Shown: positions 11,616 to 23,150 of the stretch, piece by piece
How positions within the stretch are numbered: the stretch's first letter is position 1
Layout of the letters: every line of letters starts with the position of its first letter
Assembly: GCA_963971535.1 (NCBI GenBank)
Contig: OZ020601.1
Span: forward strand, 16,276,140 to 16,340,139
Origin: Notolepis coatsorum
Taxonomy: Eukaryota; Chordata; Actinopteri; Aulopiformes; Paralepididae
Length of the DNA: 64,000 nt
Direction of reading: 5' to 3'
Translations under genes and position numbers: made by a program
The notes under the pieces: model-generated
What the model was told of the DNA's origin: nothing
Databases searched by the model: none
What the model saw: the letters and a program-made list of their open reading frames with translations, nothing else

Positions 11616-12990
11616 TGTGAATATATGAATATGGATAACGTTAACCCTTTTGCCTTGTTAACCTTAGTTAAAGGGGAACTTTATCAAAAAACAATGCTGA
11701 TTTATGTTGCACATAATCTCGCACACATCCAAAAACTAAACCGTTTTGCACACATTTATTTAGTTTGTGTTGTGTTAATTACAGCGCAAAGAATGATGGG
11801 TAGCAGTCCCATCATCAAGTATTAGCCTAAAGGTATTGCTATTCTTTAATAACGTTAGGCTACATCATTTCGTGGAGCTGCAATTAACACAACACAGTGA
11901 TTCAGGCTGCGGTTACATTAGGGCCAGTTTCGTTTTCAGTTTCAGTTTAGTTTTTCAGAACGCTACGTAATGGCAGGCAAGTTAGACATCGTTTTGCCTC
12001 CTGAGCACCAAGTGATGTATACATGTAGTACAATGCCAAAGCAGTAGGTGGCGATGTAGTTCAAACATGGCCATTTTCAACCAATCAGAAAGGTTGAACG
12101 TGCCACTACACTTCCTGCTAAAAAACAACAATCAACCATCTTTAAATACCTCGCATGAGCCATTTAGCCAACGTGAACGTAGCATTTATTTTTCAGCAAA
12201 GAAAGTGCAATAAAAGTGCAATAAACAAAACGGATACATTCACTGTGTTCTGCCTCTCATTTGTTGATGAAACAAAACCAACATCAACACAATTTACCAC
12301 CAAGAGCGGATAGTTTAGTCTCACAAAAAGATCTCCGATGTTGTTAGCTACATGCTAATGTGAATGGCATTCTCCATGTATATAGTTAGCATCGAGGCAA
12401 TTAACGTAGTAACGTTAACGCTAGTAGAAATGGATGAAAACTTTATTTAATAGATTGCAGAATGGGTACAATACAATACGGCTCAATACAAACAATTGTT
12501 AAGGGAATGCAGACTGTTGTAGTTTTGGACTGGGCTCCTTATAACAATAACTTGACAACACATGGTAGCACTAGCCGCAGCTACTTGGGACAGCTCTGCT
12601 GTGCACATGGGCATTGGGCAGAACGGCTCCGTATCCGGCTTGCGCAAATTACATGGCACCATTGTCGGCGAGTTTCCAAAACGAAAACACCCTTTGAGCG
12701 TTGCCACTACGCGTTTTCCTGCCAAAGCTTTTCTTTTTAACTTGGACATGCAAACGTAATCATTCGAAAATAGAACGTTGCTGTTTTACCCCAGTGTAAC
12801 CATGGCCTCAAACAATGTCCCCGACACCACTGGTGTCCATATTCAAACTCATTTACTCTCAATAACTGGCAAACAAAATGAATGTGTGCAAAACAGTTTA
12901 GAGCTTTTGGCATGGTGTACCTTTCTGTGCGTATTTATCCACAATCTATAGCTCAACATGAAAATATTCACAATTAAATCGTAACGGTAG
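11616..12990. repeat. Interspersed foldback-like repeat, paralogue in cd83 intron 4
   Basis: Phrases aacaatgctgatttatg, tgatgggtagcagtccc, catatt(c)aaactcatttact and tgtgcaaaacagtttagagc recur at 27640-28055, partly inverted. Part (12008-12540) is also shared with 1625-1990. It has no coding content that I recognise. Confidence 0.55.
12433..12520 (-). mobile_element. LINE C 3' tail fragment
   Basis: Reverse-oriented gcagaatgggtacaatacaa, ggctcaatacaaacaattg and ttaaggg, the last part of the shared LINE C tail. Confidence 0.75.
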
Positions 12991-13561
12991 CAAAATAACA
13001 ATGTTTATGTTTTTGTTTGCTGGGAAACTACACTACCATTTGGCGCTGCTGACTGACGTCACCACAGCGATGTCAGTCACAGACCTAGAGGATCAGATTT
13101 CCCTTACATTCCATAAGCTTAACAATTCGTACAATGGGAAAATAACTGACCCTGAATCTGTGGCTAGTATCTGTTTCACCCAACACTAGTGTTACAGGCT
13201 GGTCTACAGCTCATTGTACAGCTACACTTGCAAACAACTAGTGCTCCGTGATCATAGCCATTTATCTCTAAAGCGAACCACTATTTGTAAAAGCCACAAC
13301 CACATTTGTATTTATAATTTAAATCGTATAACGTTATTTCGCTGCATATTAAATCACTGTAAATACTAATGTAAATCATTGTTTCGTTGTACATATTGTG
13401 TATAGTTTATAACGTTATTTTTACATGGCGTTAGTAGCTAGCTAGCTTGCTAGCCCCGAAACTCTTTGTATACCTTTGTTGTTACAATAGCCAATAATTC
13501 ATTTTCCCAATGATAAACCACGTGAACGTTGGAAATTACTCAATAATCAACTAGGCTGCAG
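12991..13561. other. No recognised feature (cfap418 intron 1)
   Basis: The short open frames here (for example 13001-13189) have no splice sites or family resemblance that I can support. Confidence 0.5.
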
Positions 13562-13906
13562 TAAAAAACTTAACCAGATTCTCAAACATAAACATAAAGA
13601 CGGACAACACGCTCATCACAGACAAGCTGGATGTAGCCAATTACTTAAACATCTTCTTCACAAACATAGCCACAACACTGGTAAACAAACTACCCTCCTA
13701 CTCAGGGCATTATGGGGTAGAACACATAGTAGCATACTACAAAAACCTAGGGGTCCACAAAGACGACTTCAAACTTGAAATGGTAACAACCGATGAGGTA
13801 CTCAAAAGTTTGAGCGCCCTCCAACCTAACAAGGCCACTGGCCATGACAACATCCCCTCCAAATTCCTCAGAGACTCAGCAGCCGCCATCACCCCAGTCA
13901 TCACAC

Positions 13907-14914
13907 TAGGGCTGGGCGATATGGCCAAAAACGTTATCGCGATAAAATTATTAAATTCTTTTCATATAACTCGATATCGATAATTATCGTCGATATAATG
14001 TCTGTCAAGTTTAATTAACTTCTTATGCCCGGCGCCGATGGACGGGCTATTAATAGACTTGTTTTTCTGCTGCGAATGTCTCGAGTTGATGTCGTCATCA
14101 GTCCGCGCACGTTAGCAGTTAGCCAGAGCGAGCAGTGTATCCCATGACAATGTACTAAATATCCCTAAAATACTCTGTTCCGCCCCAATACATTGCAACG
14201 ACGTCCACCGTATACCACACACTACTATAACCGTGGCATCAGAATTCACGCCACACACATACTCGGCACGTAAATATATAAAATAGCGCCGTGCAAGCTA
14301 ATTATCCTAGCCAGCCATATTTCCAATGTATTAAATATCCCTAAAATACTCTGTTCCGCCCCAATACATTGCAACGACGTCCACCGTATACCACACACTA
14401 CTATAACCGTGGCATCAGAATTCACGCCACACATACTCGGCACGTAAATATATAAAATAGCGCCGTGCAAGCTAATTATCCTAGCCAGCCAAACTATACA
14501 ATTGCGCCGTGCAAGCTAATTATCCTAGCCAGCCATATTTCCAATGTACTAAATATCCCTAAAATACTCTGTTCCGCCCCAATACATTGCAACGACGTCC
14601 ACCGTATACCACACACTACTATAACCGTGGCATCAGAATTCACGCCAAACACATACTCGGCACGTAAATATATAAAATAGCGCCGTGCAAGCTAATTATC
14701 CTAGCCAGCCTTGAGTCCTACCTCTCTACCCAGAGGTGCAGCGCGGGTCTCCTTCGCTCTCGGCCATCTCCTTCACTGATTGGTTGTTAGTGCGTGTGCT
14801 CATATCCAAGCTTGGAAAATCGATATATCGAAACTTTGCGACCACGTTTCATGTTTATTTCGAGGAAATAATTTATCGCGATAGTTATCGTTATCGTTTT
14901 ATCGCCCAGCCCTA
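13907..14914. mobile_element. hAT-like element, 1008 bp, TSD catcacac, inside the LINE ORF
   Basis: Termini TAGGGCTGGGCGATA, inverted, with duplication catcacac (13899-13906 and 14915-14922). Excising the element and one duplicate restores the LINE frame across the junction (AAITPVIT then HIINLS), which fixes the boundaries to the base. Confidence 0.95.
14141..14712. repeat. Tandem triplication, about 176 bp, inside the hAT element
   Basis: Three copies of a block running from aatatccctaaaatactctg to ctaattatcctagccagcc, spaced 176 and 218 bp apart. The longer spacing comes from an extra 42-44 bp partial copy. The block is private to this element and absent from its relative at 10804. Confidence 0.9.
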
Positions 14915-16838
14915 CATCACACACATAATAAACCTCTCTATAAAACAGGGACACGTCCCCAAGGACTTCAAAATTGCGAGAGTGACCCCTCTGCACAAAA
15001 AGGGCAGCAAATTAGACCCAGGCAACTACCGCCCTGTTTCTATTCTTACCTCCATCTCGAAAGTCATGGAGAAAATAGTCTACGAACAGGTCGAAAAGTA
15101 CCTGGCGGAAAAAAATCGAATCTACGAATTCGAATCTGGCTTCAGAACGTCCCACGTGACTCCACTGACTGACACATGCCTCCTCTATTTGAACGACCAC
15201 ATCAAACAAGAGGTGGACGCGGGCAAATACTGCGGCATGGTCATGCTGGACCTACAAAAGGCCTTCGACACTGTCAATCACTCCATTCTGATTGACAAGC
15301 TAAAAGCAATTGGTTTTGATAGTTTATCAGTGAGCTGGATGCAATCCTACCTGGAGGGGAGAGAACAGATGGTAGAGGTAAACGGTACTCTATCCCCCCC
15401 CTCACAGTGAGCTGTGGTGTTCCACAAGGAAGCATACTAGGACCGCTACTGTTCCTAATTTATGCAAATGACATGTCGTCAGCCTGTGACTGCAACTTGT
15501 TCCTGTTTGCGGACGACTCAGCCCTGCTGGTCTCTGACAAGAACAAGTTGCAGGTTGAAAAAACCCTCAGCTCGGAACTAGGCAAAATCTGCATATGGCT
15601 CGCTGATAACAAACTATCATTACACATGGGCAAAACAGAGTCCATTCTCTTCGGTTCAAATAACAAACTCAGCAAGACCGACGGCTTCTCAGTTACAGTG
15701 GGTGACTATATTGTCACAAGGAAAGACGAAAATTACCTACCTGGGTTCCATCCTAGAGGCAAATCTTTCCTGTGAGAAAATGGCATCCAATGTAATAAAA
15801 AAAAGTCAACCAACAAACTAGATTCTTGTACCGGATCTACTCTCTGGTAAACAAGAGAATACCCTGAAGACTCTGGCAGGAGCACTCATTCAAGGGTACT
15901 ACGACTATGCTTGCACCTCATGGTACCAAAGCACCTCAAAGGCGCTAACAACAAGATTACAAACATCACAAAACAAACTGGTCAGACTACTACTTGACCT
16001 TACCCCCAGAACCCACCTCACCCCTGCCCACTTTGACAACCTAGGATAGCTTAGAGTAGACGCCAGAGTACAGCAACTTGCAATGGGCCTGGTCTACAAG
16101 ATACACTATACGACTAAGGTACCCATGTACATGTCGAAATACTTCCCAAAGGTCAGTGAATACCACGATCACAACACCAGAGGGAGCTCCACAAATCATG
16201 TTAAACCCAGATTCGGCTCAAACAAGGGACTAAACACGTTTCGCAATTATGCCACATCAATGTGGACCGCCCTACCCAAAGCTGTAAAGGAATGTGAATC
16301 CCTACCCACATTCAAAACCACTCTTAAAGAGCACCTACGGGAGGCTGCAATTCGAAACTGGCCACCGTAAATGCCCAAACCCCCCACCACCTCCTAATAG
16401 ACAGTCTCCTCCCCACCGCATACCCATATTCTAGGGGTAACAGTACTGTATATTTGAATACCGTTTATGTCACAAATGTATCAGTACTAAATACCTATAT
16501 GTCCCTATGCCATAAATGTCATGTATGTTGTGTATGTCATACATTTCTATATGAATTGAAAATGGGGGACCCTGGAAACAAGACAAACGTCTTCTCAGGT
16601 CTGCATCCCCTTAACAATTGTGTGTATTGAGCCGTACTGTATTGTACCCATTCTGCAATCTGTTAAATAAAGTTTTCATTCATTCATCATTCATTCATTC
16701 ATTCACACGTAGGTATCGTCACCATAGAGGGCTGGCGGAGTAATACATCGTATGGTAAACGAGGGTTTACGTTTAGGTAAATATCCAGGTGAACTTAACG
16801 TTAACCCACTTTCTAGTTAGCTAGCCAACCTAGCATAC

Positions 16839-16978
16839 CCGTGTTTTCTCTCTCCTTCGGTTTCCTTCACGGGTTTCCCAGACGTGCTCGAGTCCGTGTG
16901 AGTTGGTGGTCTGGTGGAAACGTTGCGACAAAACTTTGACTCAACTTCATCGAGAAATTCATCCAAGTCGTCCTCCAT
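16839..16978 (-). CDS. cfap418: cfap418 exon 1 (start codon and N-terminus)
   Basis: Encodes MEDDLDEFLDEVESKFC at the N-terminus, nearly the same as the CFAP418/C8orf37 start (human MAEDLDELLDEVESKFC, from memory), followed by a Thr/Ser-rich stretch. The 140-bp coding part ends at a donor (CACGG|gtatgc) in phase 2, the phase I recall for human exon 1. CFAP418 acts at the photoreceptor ciliary base, and human mutations cause cone-rod dystrophy and retinitis pigmentosa. An in-frame Met 28 codons upstream is open, but family alignment supports the start chosen. Intron 1 is 6.1 kb and contains most of LINE C with its nested hAT, a second hAT element in a LINE tail, and a foldback repeat. Confidence 0.9.
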
Positions 16979-17922
16979 ATTATCCCTGCAAGAAACAGGA
17001 GAATTGTGAGGCCCGTCAAGCGAGCAACAGAATTGTTTGCACTTCCTGTCAGAAGTTTTCAAAATAAAAATGTAATTCGAACTCCGATGGTATGCCTAAA
17101 TGTGGACTATGCAGCTTTGGGAGATAATTGAAACTATGAGAATTAAAAAAAAAAAGACAAAAAACGATATGGTATATTTTCACGAGTAAAATATGAACTG
17201 TCCTGAAAATTGGGTCCCTGGAACACTGTTTGAAGCTGCCTGAAAAGTTGCTGTTTCACTGAAGTTGTTTACAACAGTAGGGTCCACAGTTTTGTTAACA
17301 AACATTGAAAGAAGGCTTACATTTGGTTCAAAATGATTTGTTTTTATTTATGATGACATAAGATACAACACTTTTAAGGATTGCGTATTATTAATTTACA
17401 GAGCTTTGAATATGGCCCATTTTCTGTCTCCACAGGCAAGCCCTAGGCTACAGGCTTAATTAAGGATTGTACAGGACATGGTGCTTGTTTCCTTTTCCAT
17501 GTGGTGATTTTTTAATTGTATCTACAGTATATATTCAAGCTTACAGACAAGTGGACACAACAAGTGAGAGCTTCACTTGTCTTCTGAGAGGGAAAATTGT
17601 GAAAGTGTGGGTGATGCCTGTGCACCGCCGGCCAATGGGAGAGGGTCTGTATTGTCTCTGTATTGTCTCTTACCACAGCAAAACGGTAGGCAAGGCACCT
17701 TGGTTGAGAAATGCAGGCTTCAATCTATGTTGTTCAGTACTGTTTCAAGATGCACAATGAGATCTTCTGAGAGAATTGTTGAATAGATACACAAATGTTC
17801 TAGAATGTTTGATTACGATATCATACTGTAATGTACTATTATGACATCATACTGTGACATCACAAATGTTCTAGAATGTTCTATTATGACATCATAATAA
17901 ATACAAGGTTAGGAAGAACTTA
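16979..17922. other. 5' flank of cfap418; no other gene seen
   Basis: Contains the 5' leader and presumably the promoter of cfap418; I could not assign a specific box. A segment at 17583-17661 (gggaaaattgtgaaagtgtg ... ccgccggccaatgggagagg) is repeated at 18830-18899. Confidence 0.5.
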
Positions 17923-18480
17923 ATGGTACAATTCTACACAGCCATAATACAAAACATTATTTCATTATCCATCACTGTATGGTACGGCAACACACCAAAA
18001 CACACACTACACAGACTAGACAGGATCATAAAAAGGGCATCCAAAATCATCAACTGCAAACTCCCCACTCCATACACAAACATCACACCATCACACAAGC
18101 ACACAAAATCATTAGTGACCCCCTGCACCCAGCTCATCACCTCTTCCAACACCTCCCCTCTGGTAGGAGGTTCAGGTCACTAGGTAGTCGCAGGGTAAGG
18201 TTCAATAACAGTTTCTTCCCCAAGGCCATACAACTGCTTAACTCCAACTCCTCCTAAATTTACCCCCTGCTGTTATGTTTCTTCTGGTCTAGGTTACATA
18301 GAACTGACATCTATAGTTTTTCGTACTGTACTGTTTCTGTCATGTATTTGTTCTAGGTGGTGTTTTCTGTACTGTACTGTTCCATGTGTCTTTTTATGTT
18401 TTTGTGGTGTATTGTCGCAGCTACCATGCACCTTGCTTGAATTCCACTGGCCTGGCTGGGTGGCAATAAAAGGAACTTGA
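17923..18480 (+). pseudogene. LINE family A C-terminus and 3' end
   Basis: Frameshifted translations give SITVWYGN, RIIKRASKIINCKLPTP, then HPAHHLFQHLPSGRRFRSL and NSFFPKAIQLLNS, the usual C-terminal order of this family. It is followed by a UTR ending in ggcaataaaaggaacttgaa. Truncated and frameshifted, so inactive. Confidence 0.88.
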
Positions 18481-19771
18481 ACTTGATACTGTGACATCAC
18501 AACGGAACATGTTTTGAGTCCCATTTGAATAATATAAATAATATGTTTGGTAAGGCTGTCCCCGAAGCCTGTTGTGAATAAAGTGATTCAAACTTCGTCA
18601 GGGTTTTTCGAACGGATGTTCGAACCTTCGTTTTTAATTAAAAAATTAAAATTAAAAAAGAATAATTTTATAAAAAAAAAATTTATATCCTCAAACTAAA
18701 TCCTCAATTTGAATAAAGTGATTCAAACTTCGTCAGGGTTTTTCAAACGGACGTTCGAACCTTCGTTTTTAATTTTAAAATGTAAATAAAAAAATAGACA
18801 AATAGACAAAAAATAGACAATTCTGCGCTGGGAAATTGTGAAAGTGTGGGTGATGCCTGTGCACCGCCGGCCAATGGGAGAGGGTCTGTATTGTCTCTAT
18901 GACAAACGGTTCAAAAGATACAAAAAGGGGGCACAGCCTAATGATTGGGGGAGTGGTCAACCTCCTAGACCAATGAAAGAGGATATCCCTACTGAGTACA
19001 ATGGCACAACCCGCAAGTCTCTACGACAATAATGTGGTCAAGAGGCATGGTTTCTATCTTTAGCCTTTAACCGGCGTGGTTTATTCATTCACATGGTATG
19101 AGCAGCAGCACATGAGGTCTCCTCTCACTGAGAGGCTAGTGGAGAAAGAGGTAGAGGGGGAGGAGACATCTCTATTTATACTCGCCACCTGGTGGTATCT
19201 TGAGTGGCTCCGCCTAGAGTGCCCTCTAGTGGAAACAGTTATATATGCAGTTAGACAGTTACTAACAATCCTACATAGAACCTCTAACCTCAACACACTG
19301 GAATCTGATATTAGGCACATAACAAGAAAAATCAATAATAATCTCAACAGCCAAACAAAAACTAAAAAATCTGATCTGAGCAATAAATCAGAATTGAGCA
19401 CTAAAGGTAAAATAGTGTTCTGGTGTTCATCTGTTGTGTATTATAGTTAGATTACTGCTTTAAATCTTATTATAAAAACCAGATTACTGCTTTAAATGTT
19501 ATTATAAAAACCGACATTTCTCGAGCCTTTATTTTGAAGGCAAAACCAGGCAAAACCAGAAGTACTCATGTGGGCAATTGTTCCTGCCATGACAAAGATA
19601 AACAGGAGTGACTGACTCATAAGGCTAACTATGTGCTGTAGTTTACAATTGTTTTTCTAAATAAACCACGTACATTTTTAATATGCCGCTAACGTTGCTG
19701 ATTATGTTTGACTGACAATTATTTTGATAGGAGAATCAATGGAGAGCTTATTAGCCAGGGTGAGAAAATGA
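18481..19771. other. Direct repeats; no recognised gene
   Basis: A block around gattcaaacttcgtcagggt and ttcgaaccttcgtttttaat occurs at 18578 and at 18719. The 17583-17661 segment recurs at 18830-18899. A frame at 19076-19450 is open but has no domain that I recognise and may be part of an old mobile element. Confidence 0.5.
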
Positions 19772-19853
19772 CGTTGTCGGCAGGATTCGAACCTGCGCGG
19801 GGAGACCCCAATGGATTTCTAGTCCATCGCCTTAACCACTCGGCCACGACAAC
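19772..19853 (-). tRNA. tRNA-Ser(AGA)
   Basis: The 82-nt minus-strand sequence folds as a full cloverleaf: acceptor GTTGTCG/CGACAAC, D arm with A box (TGGCCGAGTGG), anticodon stem ATGGA/TCCAT with loop CTAGAAA, long variable arm GGGGTCTCCCC typical of tRNA-Ser, T arm GCAGG/CCTGC with B box GGTTCGAATCC, and G discriminator. The anticodon AGA is complementary to plus-strand 19818-19820 and reads UCU once A34 becomes inosine. No intron. A TTTT Pol III terminator follows within 10 nt (complement of 19765-19768). It is an intact single gene, distinct from the SINE heads elsewhere in the window. Confidence 0.97.
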
Positions 19854-19934
19854 TGAATCTATTTTTTGCTTTAGGGGCGGAATTTAAAGGCACACTTCTG
19901 TACATGTCGTTTTCTAGCTAACCGACTGAATTAA

Positions 19935-20090
19935 TCAATGAAAACTTTTTTTAACAGATTGCAGAATGGGTACAATACAGTACGGCTCAATACACACAAT
20001 TGGATGCAGACCAGAGAAAGACGTTTGTCTTTCATCAGGGTCCCCCATTTTCAATTCATATGGACATTTATGACATACATGACATTTTTT
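19935..20090 (-). mobile_element. LINE C 3' tail
   Basis: Reverse-oriented: ttaacagattgcagaatggg, tcagggtcccccattttcaa, ttcatatggacatttatgac. It lies about 80 bp from the tRNA gene. Confidence 0.85.
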
Positions 20091-20329
20091 TTTATATTTT
20101 TTTTTATTATTATTTTTTTAAACATAACATCAAATTAGACACACAAGCATTAACAGTAAACATCCAATGAAATCACCATTTGAATCATTATAAATGTAGT
20201 TTACGAGATACCTAATACTTGCTATCTAATACCCTACATACATGCTCTTGCTCGCTCACCCCCCCCCCCCCGGACCCCCACTTGGATAATCCATCCATTT
20301 TCATTCGTTTCTAACCAGGCACTACAATT

Positions 20330-20702
20330 CATATGCTAGCTTTTATCCTCTCCACCACGTCTAACCAGATTGCAATGTTGGTTTCACTGACACCTAAAAT
20401 TCTTGCTGTAGAAATTTCTAGATAAATCACATCGAGATAGGTAAGAACCCATACCTTCCGGCAATTTTTTTCCGGTTGAAACCATCGTGATGCTATCAGC
20501 TTTTAAGCAGCTGTGAGACCGGATAAAACTAGTCTCTTTAGCTGTATAGGGGCTGCAAACTGAAAAACATCATTCAACAGCAATACAGAGGGGTGTACAG
20601 GTATGTTCAGAAATAAGAATTCTGATAATTGCTGGGACACTTCTTTCCAGAATATCTTAACCGGTGGGCAATCCCAATACATGTGCATAAATGTACTACA
20701 GC
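20330..20702 (-). pseudogene. L1-type LINE ORF2 C-terminus
   Basis: Minus-strand translation gives HMYWDCPPVKIFWKEV, then SVLLLNDVFQF, LVLSGLTAA, a stop, then KLIASRWFQPEKN. The HMfW-CP...FW...GLTAAKKLI order is the C-terminal signature of L1-type ORF2. The in-frame stop near 20502 and truncation show it is dead. A minisatellite begins exactly where the L1 similarity ends. Confidence 0.8.
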
Positions 20703-21469
20703 AAGGGACAGAGCAGGACAACACAGAGACTCTACAGGAAGGGACAGAGCAGGACAACACAGAGACTCTACAGGAAGGGACAGAGCAGGACATCACAGAG
20801 GCTCTACAGGAAGGGACAGAGCAGGACAACCCAGAGGCTCTACAGGAAGGGACAGAGCAGGACATCACAGAGGCCTCCACAGGAAGGGACAGAGCAGGAC
20901 AACACAGAGGCCTCTACAGGATGGGACAGAGCAGGACAACACAGAGGCCCTCTATAGGAAGGGACAGAGCAGGACAACACAGAGGCCCTCTATAGGAAGG
21001 GACAGAGCAGGACAACACAGAGGCCCTCTATAGGAAGGGACAGAGCAGGACAACACAGTGGCTCTACAGGAAGGGACAGAGCAGGACAACACAGAGGCCT
21101 CCACAGGAAGGGACAGAGCAGGACAACCCAGAGGCTCTACAGGAAGGGACAGAGCAGGACAACCCAGAGGCTCTACAGGAAGGGACAGAGCAGGACAACA
21201 CAGTGGCTCTACAGGAAGGGACAGAGCAGGACAACCCAGAGGCTCTACAGGAAGGGACAGAGCAGGACAACCCAGAGGCTCTACAGGAAGGGACAGAGCA
21301 GGACAACCCAGAGGCTCTACAGGAAGGGACAGAGCAGGACAACACAGTGGCTCTACAGGAAGGGACAGAGCAGGACAACACAGTGGCTCTACAGGAAGGG
21401 ACAGAGCAGGACAACACAGAGGCCTCCACAGGAAGGGACAGAGCAGGACAACACAGAGGCCCTCTACAG

Positions 21470-22273
21470 CAGTGTTTCTCAACTGGTGGGTTGTGACCCA
21501 AAAGTGGGTCGCAGGGCCATTTTGACTGGGTCGTGGATGTGTGTGTAAAACAAATTTAAAAAATATTTTTTTCTTTTTTATAATATTTTTTTCACTACCT
21601 ATCTTTGTGAAAGGGGCTTCTCAGCTCTGGTCCAGCTGAAGACAAAGCAGAGGTACAGATTGGACATTTGAGACTTTGAGACTCTTGTCAGGAGCAAACA
21701 ACATCCCCAGTTATCCCATTAGTTCCCTGTCAAGTCAAGAGCTTGTTAATGTGTTAAGCTAAGAAGTCTGCTAAGAAGCATATTATTTATTATTATTATA
21801 ATTTTTATTTCATTGGGTTTTTAGCCCTAGTTGCACTTTTGTTGCATCCCCAGTTATCCCATTAGTTCCCCAAACTTAGGTCTGTTATGTTAAGCTAAGA
21901 AGTCTGCTAAGAAGCATAATATTATTTATTATTATTATTTTATTTCATTGGGTTTTTAGCCCTAGTTGCACTTTTGTTGCAACCCGTTGTCCCATTAGTT
22001 CCACAAACTTACTGTAGGTCTGGTATGTTAAGCTAAGAAATCTGCTAAGAAGCATATATTATTTATTATTATTTTATTTCATTGGGTTTTTAGCCCTAGT
22101 TGCACTTTTGTTGCACTTTTTTGTGTTTATTTCATGTTTTTAACAGTGCATGAAAGATTGTGTATTACTGCAAAAAACATTTAAATAAATCATAGTGGTT
22201 AAAAAATTTGGGTCGCGACTTAATGACTAAGGAAAATGTTGGGTCCCGAGGCTAGACCAGTTGAGAACCACTG
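21470..22273 (+). mobile_element. hAT element with transposase remnant, 804 bp, TSD ctctacag
   Basis: Termini CAGTGTTTCTCAACTGGT and its inverse with one mismatch. The 8-bp duplication ctctacag (21462-21469 and 22274-22281) is part of the minisatellite unit. At 21597-21665 one frame reads TYLCERGFSALVQLKTKQRY, matching the C-terminal dimerisation region of hAT (ZBED5/Charlie-like) transposases; the rest of the transposase is missing. The distal part contains three tandem copies of about 130 bp (ttgggtttttagccctagtt). Confidence 0.93.
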
Positions 22274-22620
22274 CTCTACAGGAAGGGACAGAGCAGGACA
22301 ACACAGAGGCTCTACAGGAAGGGACAGAGCAGGTCAACAGAGGCCCTCTATATAGGAAGGGGCAGAGCAGGACAACACAGAGGCTCTACAGGAAGGGCAG
22401 AGCAGGACATCACAGAGGCTCTACAGGAAGGGCAGAGCAGGACAACACAGAGGCTCTACAGGAAGGGCAGAGCAGGACATCACAGAGGCTCTACAGGAAG
22501 GGACAGAGTAGGACAACCCAGAGGCTCTACAGGAAGGGACAGAGTAGGACAACACAGAGGCTCTACAGGAAGGGCAGAGCAGGACAACACAGAGGCTCTA
22601 CAGGAAGGGCAGAGCAGGAC

Positions 22621-23061
22621 GCGTCTAGTTTTTTACCAACCCCATTTCCAGTTCCGCGTTCTGCGATCTGATTGGCCACTGACGTTTCTGGTCGTGTGAC
22701 ATATGCGGCCAATCATGTGACGCCTGTTTCTTTCACCGGTTAAGCTTAGGCACTCTTTCGAAGTTGGTTAAGGTTAGAGTTTGTCTTAGAGCAGGGCAAT
22801 AGAACACCAGCCCTGATTCCAAACTCTAACCTTAACCAACTTCGAAAGAGTCGCCTAAGCTTAACCAGTGATAAACTAGGCGTTAGGTAGTTTGCATGCT
22901 GTTCGAGGCGGAAATGGGCAAAGACACAGGCGTCACGCGATTGGGCGCACATGTCACATGACCAGAAACGTCAGTGGCCAATCAGATCGCACCAGAAACG
23001 TCAGTGGCCAATCAGATCGCAGAACGCGGAACTGGAAATGGGTTGGTAAAAAACTAGACGC
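22621..23061. mobile_element. Mutator-like foldback MITE, 441 bp, 9-bp TSD gagcaggac
   Basis: About 72-bp terminal inverted repeats (gcgtctagttttttacca...) with one 1-bp indel, plus a second internal inverted pair (ggttaagcttaggc / gcctaagcttaacc), so most of the element can fold back on itself. The 9-bp direct duplication gagcaggac (22612-22620 and 23062-23070) lies in the minisatellite. Long inverted repeats with a 9-bp duplication are characteristic of Mutator-like elements. A 30-bp segment is tandemly doubled in the right arm (22961-23020). No coding capacity. Confidence 0.88.
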
Positions 23062-23150
23062 GAGCAGGACATCACAGAGACTCTACAGGAAGGGACAGAG
23101 CAGGACAACACAGAGGCTCTACAGGAAGGGACAGAGCAGGACATCACAGA

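Larger units (their letters stand above)
13562..16695 (+). pseudogene. LINE C: reverse-transcriptase ORF and 3' tail, interrupted and frameshifted
   Basis: Longest copy of this LINE in the window. The first part (13640-13906) contains NKATGHDNIPSKFLRDSAA. After a hAT insertion the frame continues with HIINLSIKQGHVPKDF, NYRPVSILTSISKVMEKI and LDLQKAFDTVNHS. The frame is lost in the C-run at 15392-15400; the next frame carries GVPQGSILGPLLFLIY and the catalytic FADD (15506-15517). Further breaks follow before the C-terminal DHNTRGSS...FRNYATSMW segment (16083-16370). The tail ends in (ATTC)n near 16690. No endonuclease domain is present, so it is a dead 5'-truncated copy. It lies antisense within cfap418 intron 1. 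Confidence 0.92.
20703..23150. repeat. 36-bp minisatellite in three blocks, split by two transposons
   Basis: Blocks 20703-21469, 22274-22620 and 23062-23150 share the unit ctctacaggaagggacagag plus caggacaacacagagg, with variants catcac, ccctctata and a 2-bp-shorter form (gggcagag) confined to the middle block. Unit variants are locally clustered. The array ends at LINE family A sequence. Open frames across it are repeat translations. Confidence 0.95.

Noticed and set aside
16979-17062. Upstream in-frame Met for cfap418
   Set aside because: Family proteins start at the MxxDLDE motif; the upstream 28 codons look like 5' leader.
20503-22671. Several plus and minus frames rich in GRDRAGQ or LPVEPLCCPALS
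   Set aside because: Repeat translations of the 36-bp array in many frames. Only the L1 C-terminus (20330-20702) is real past coding.
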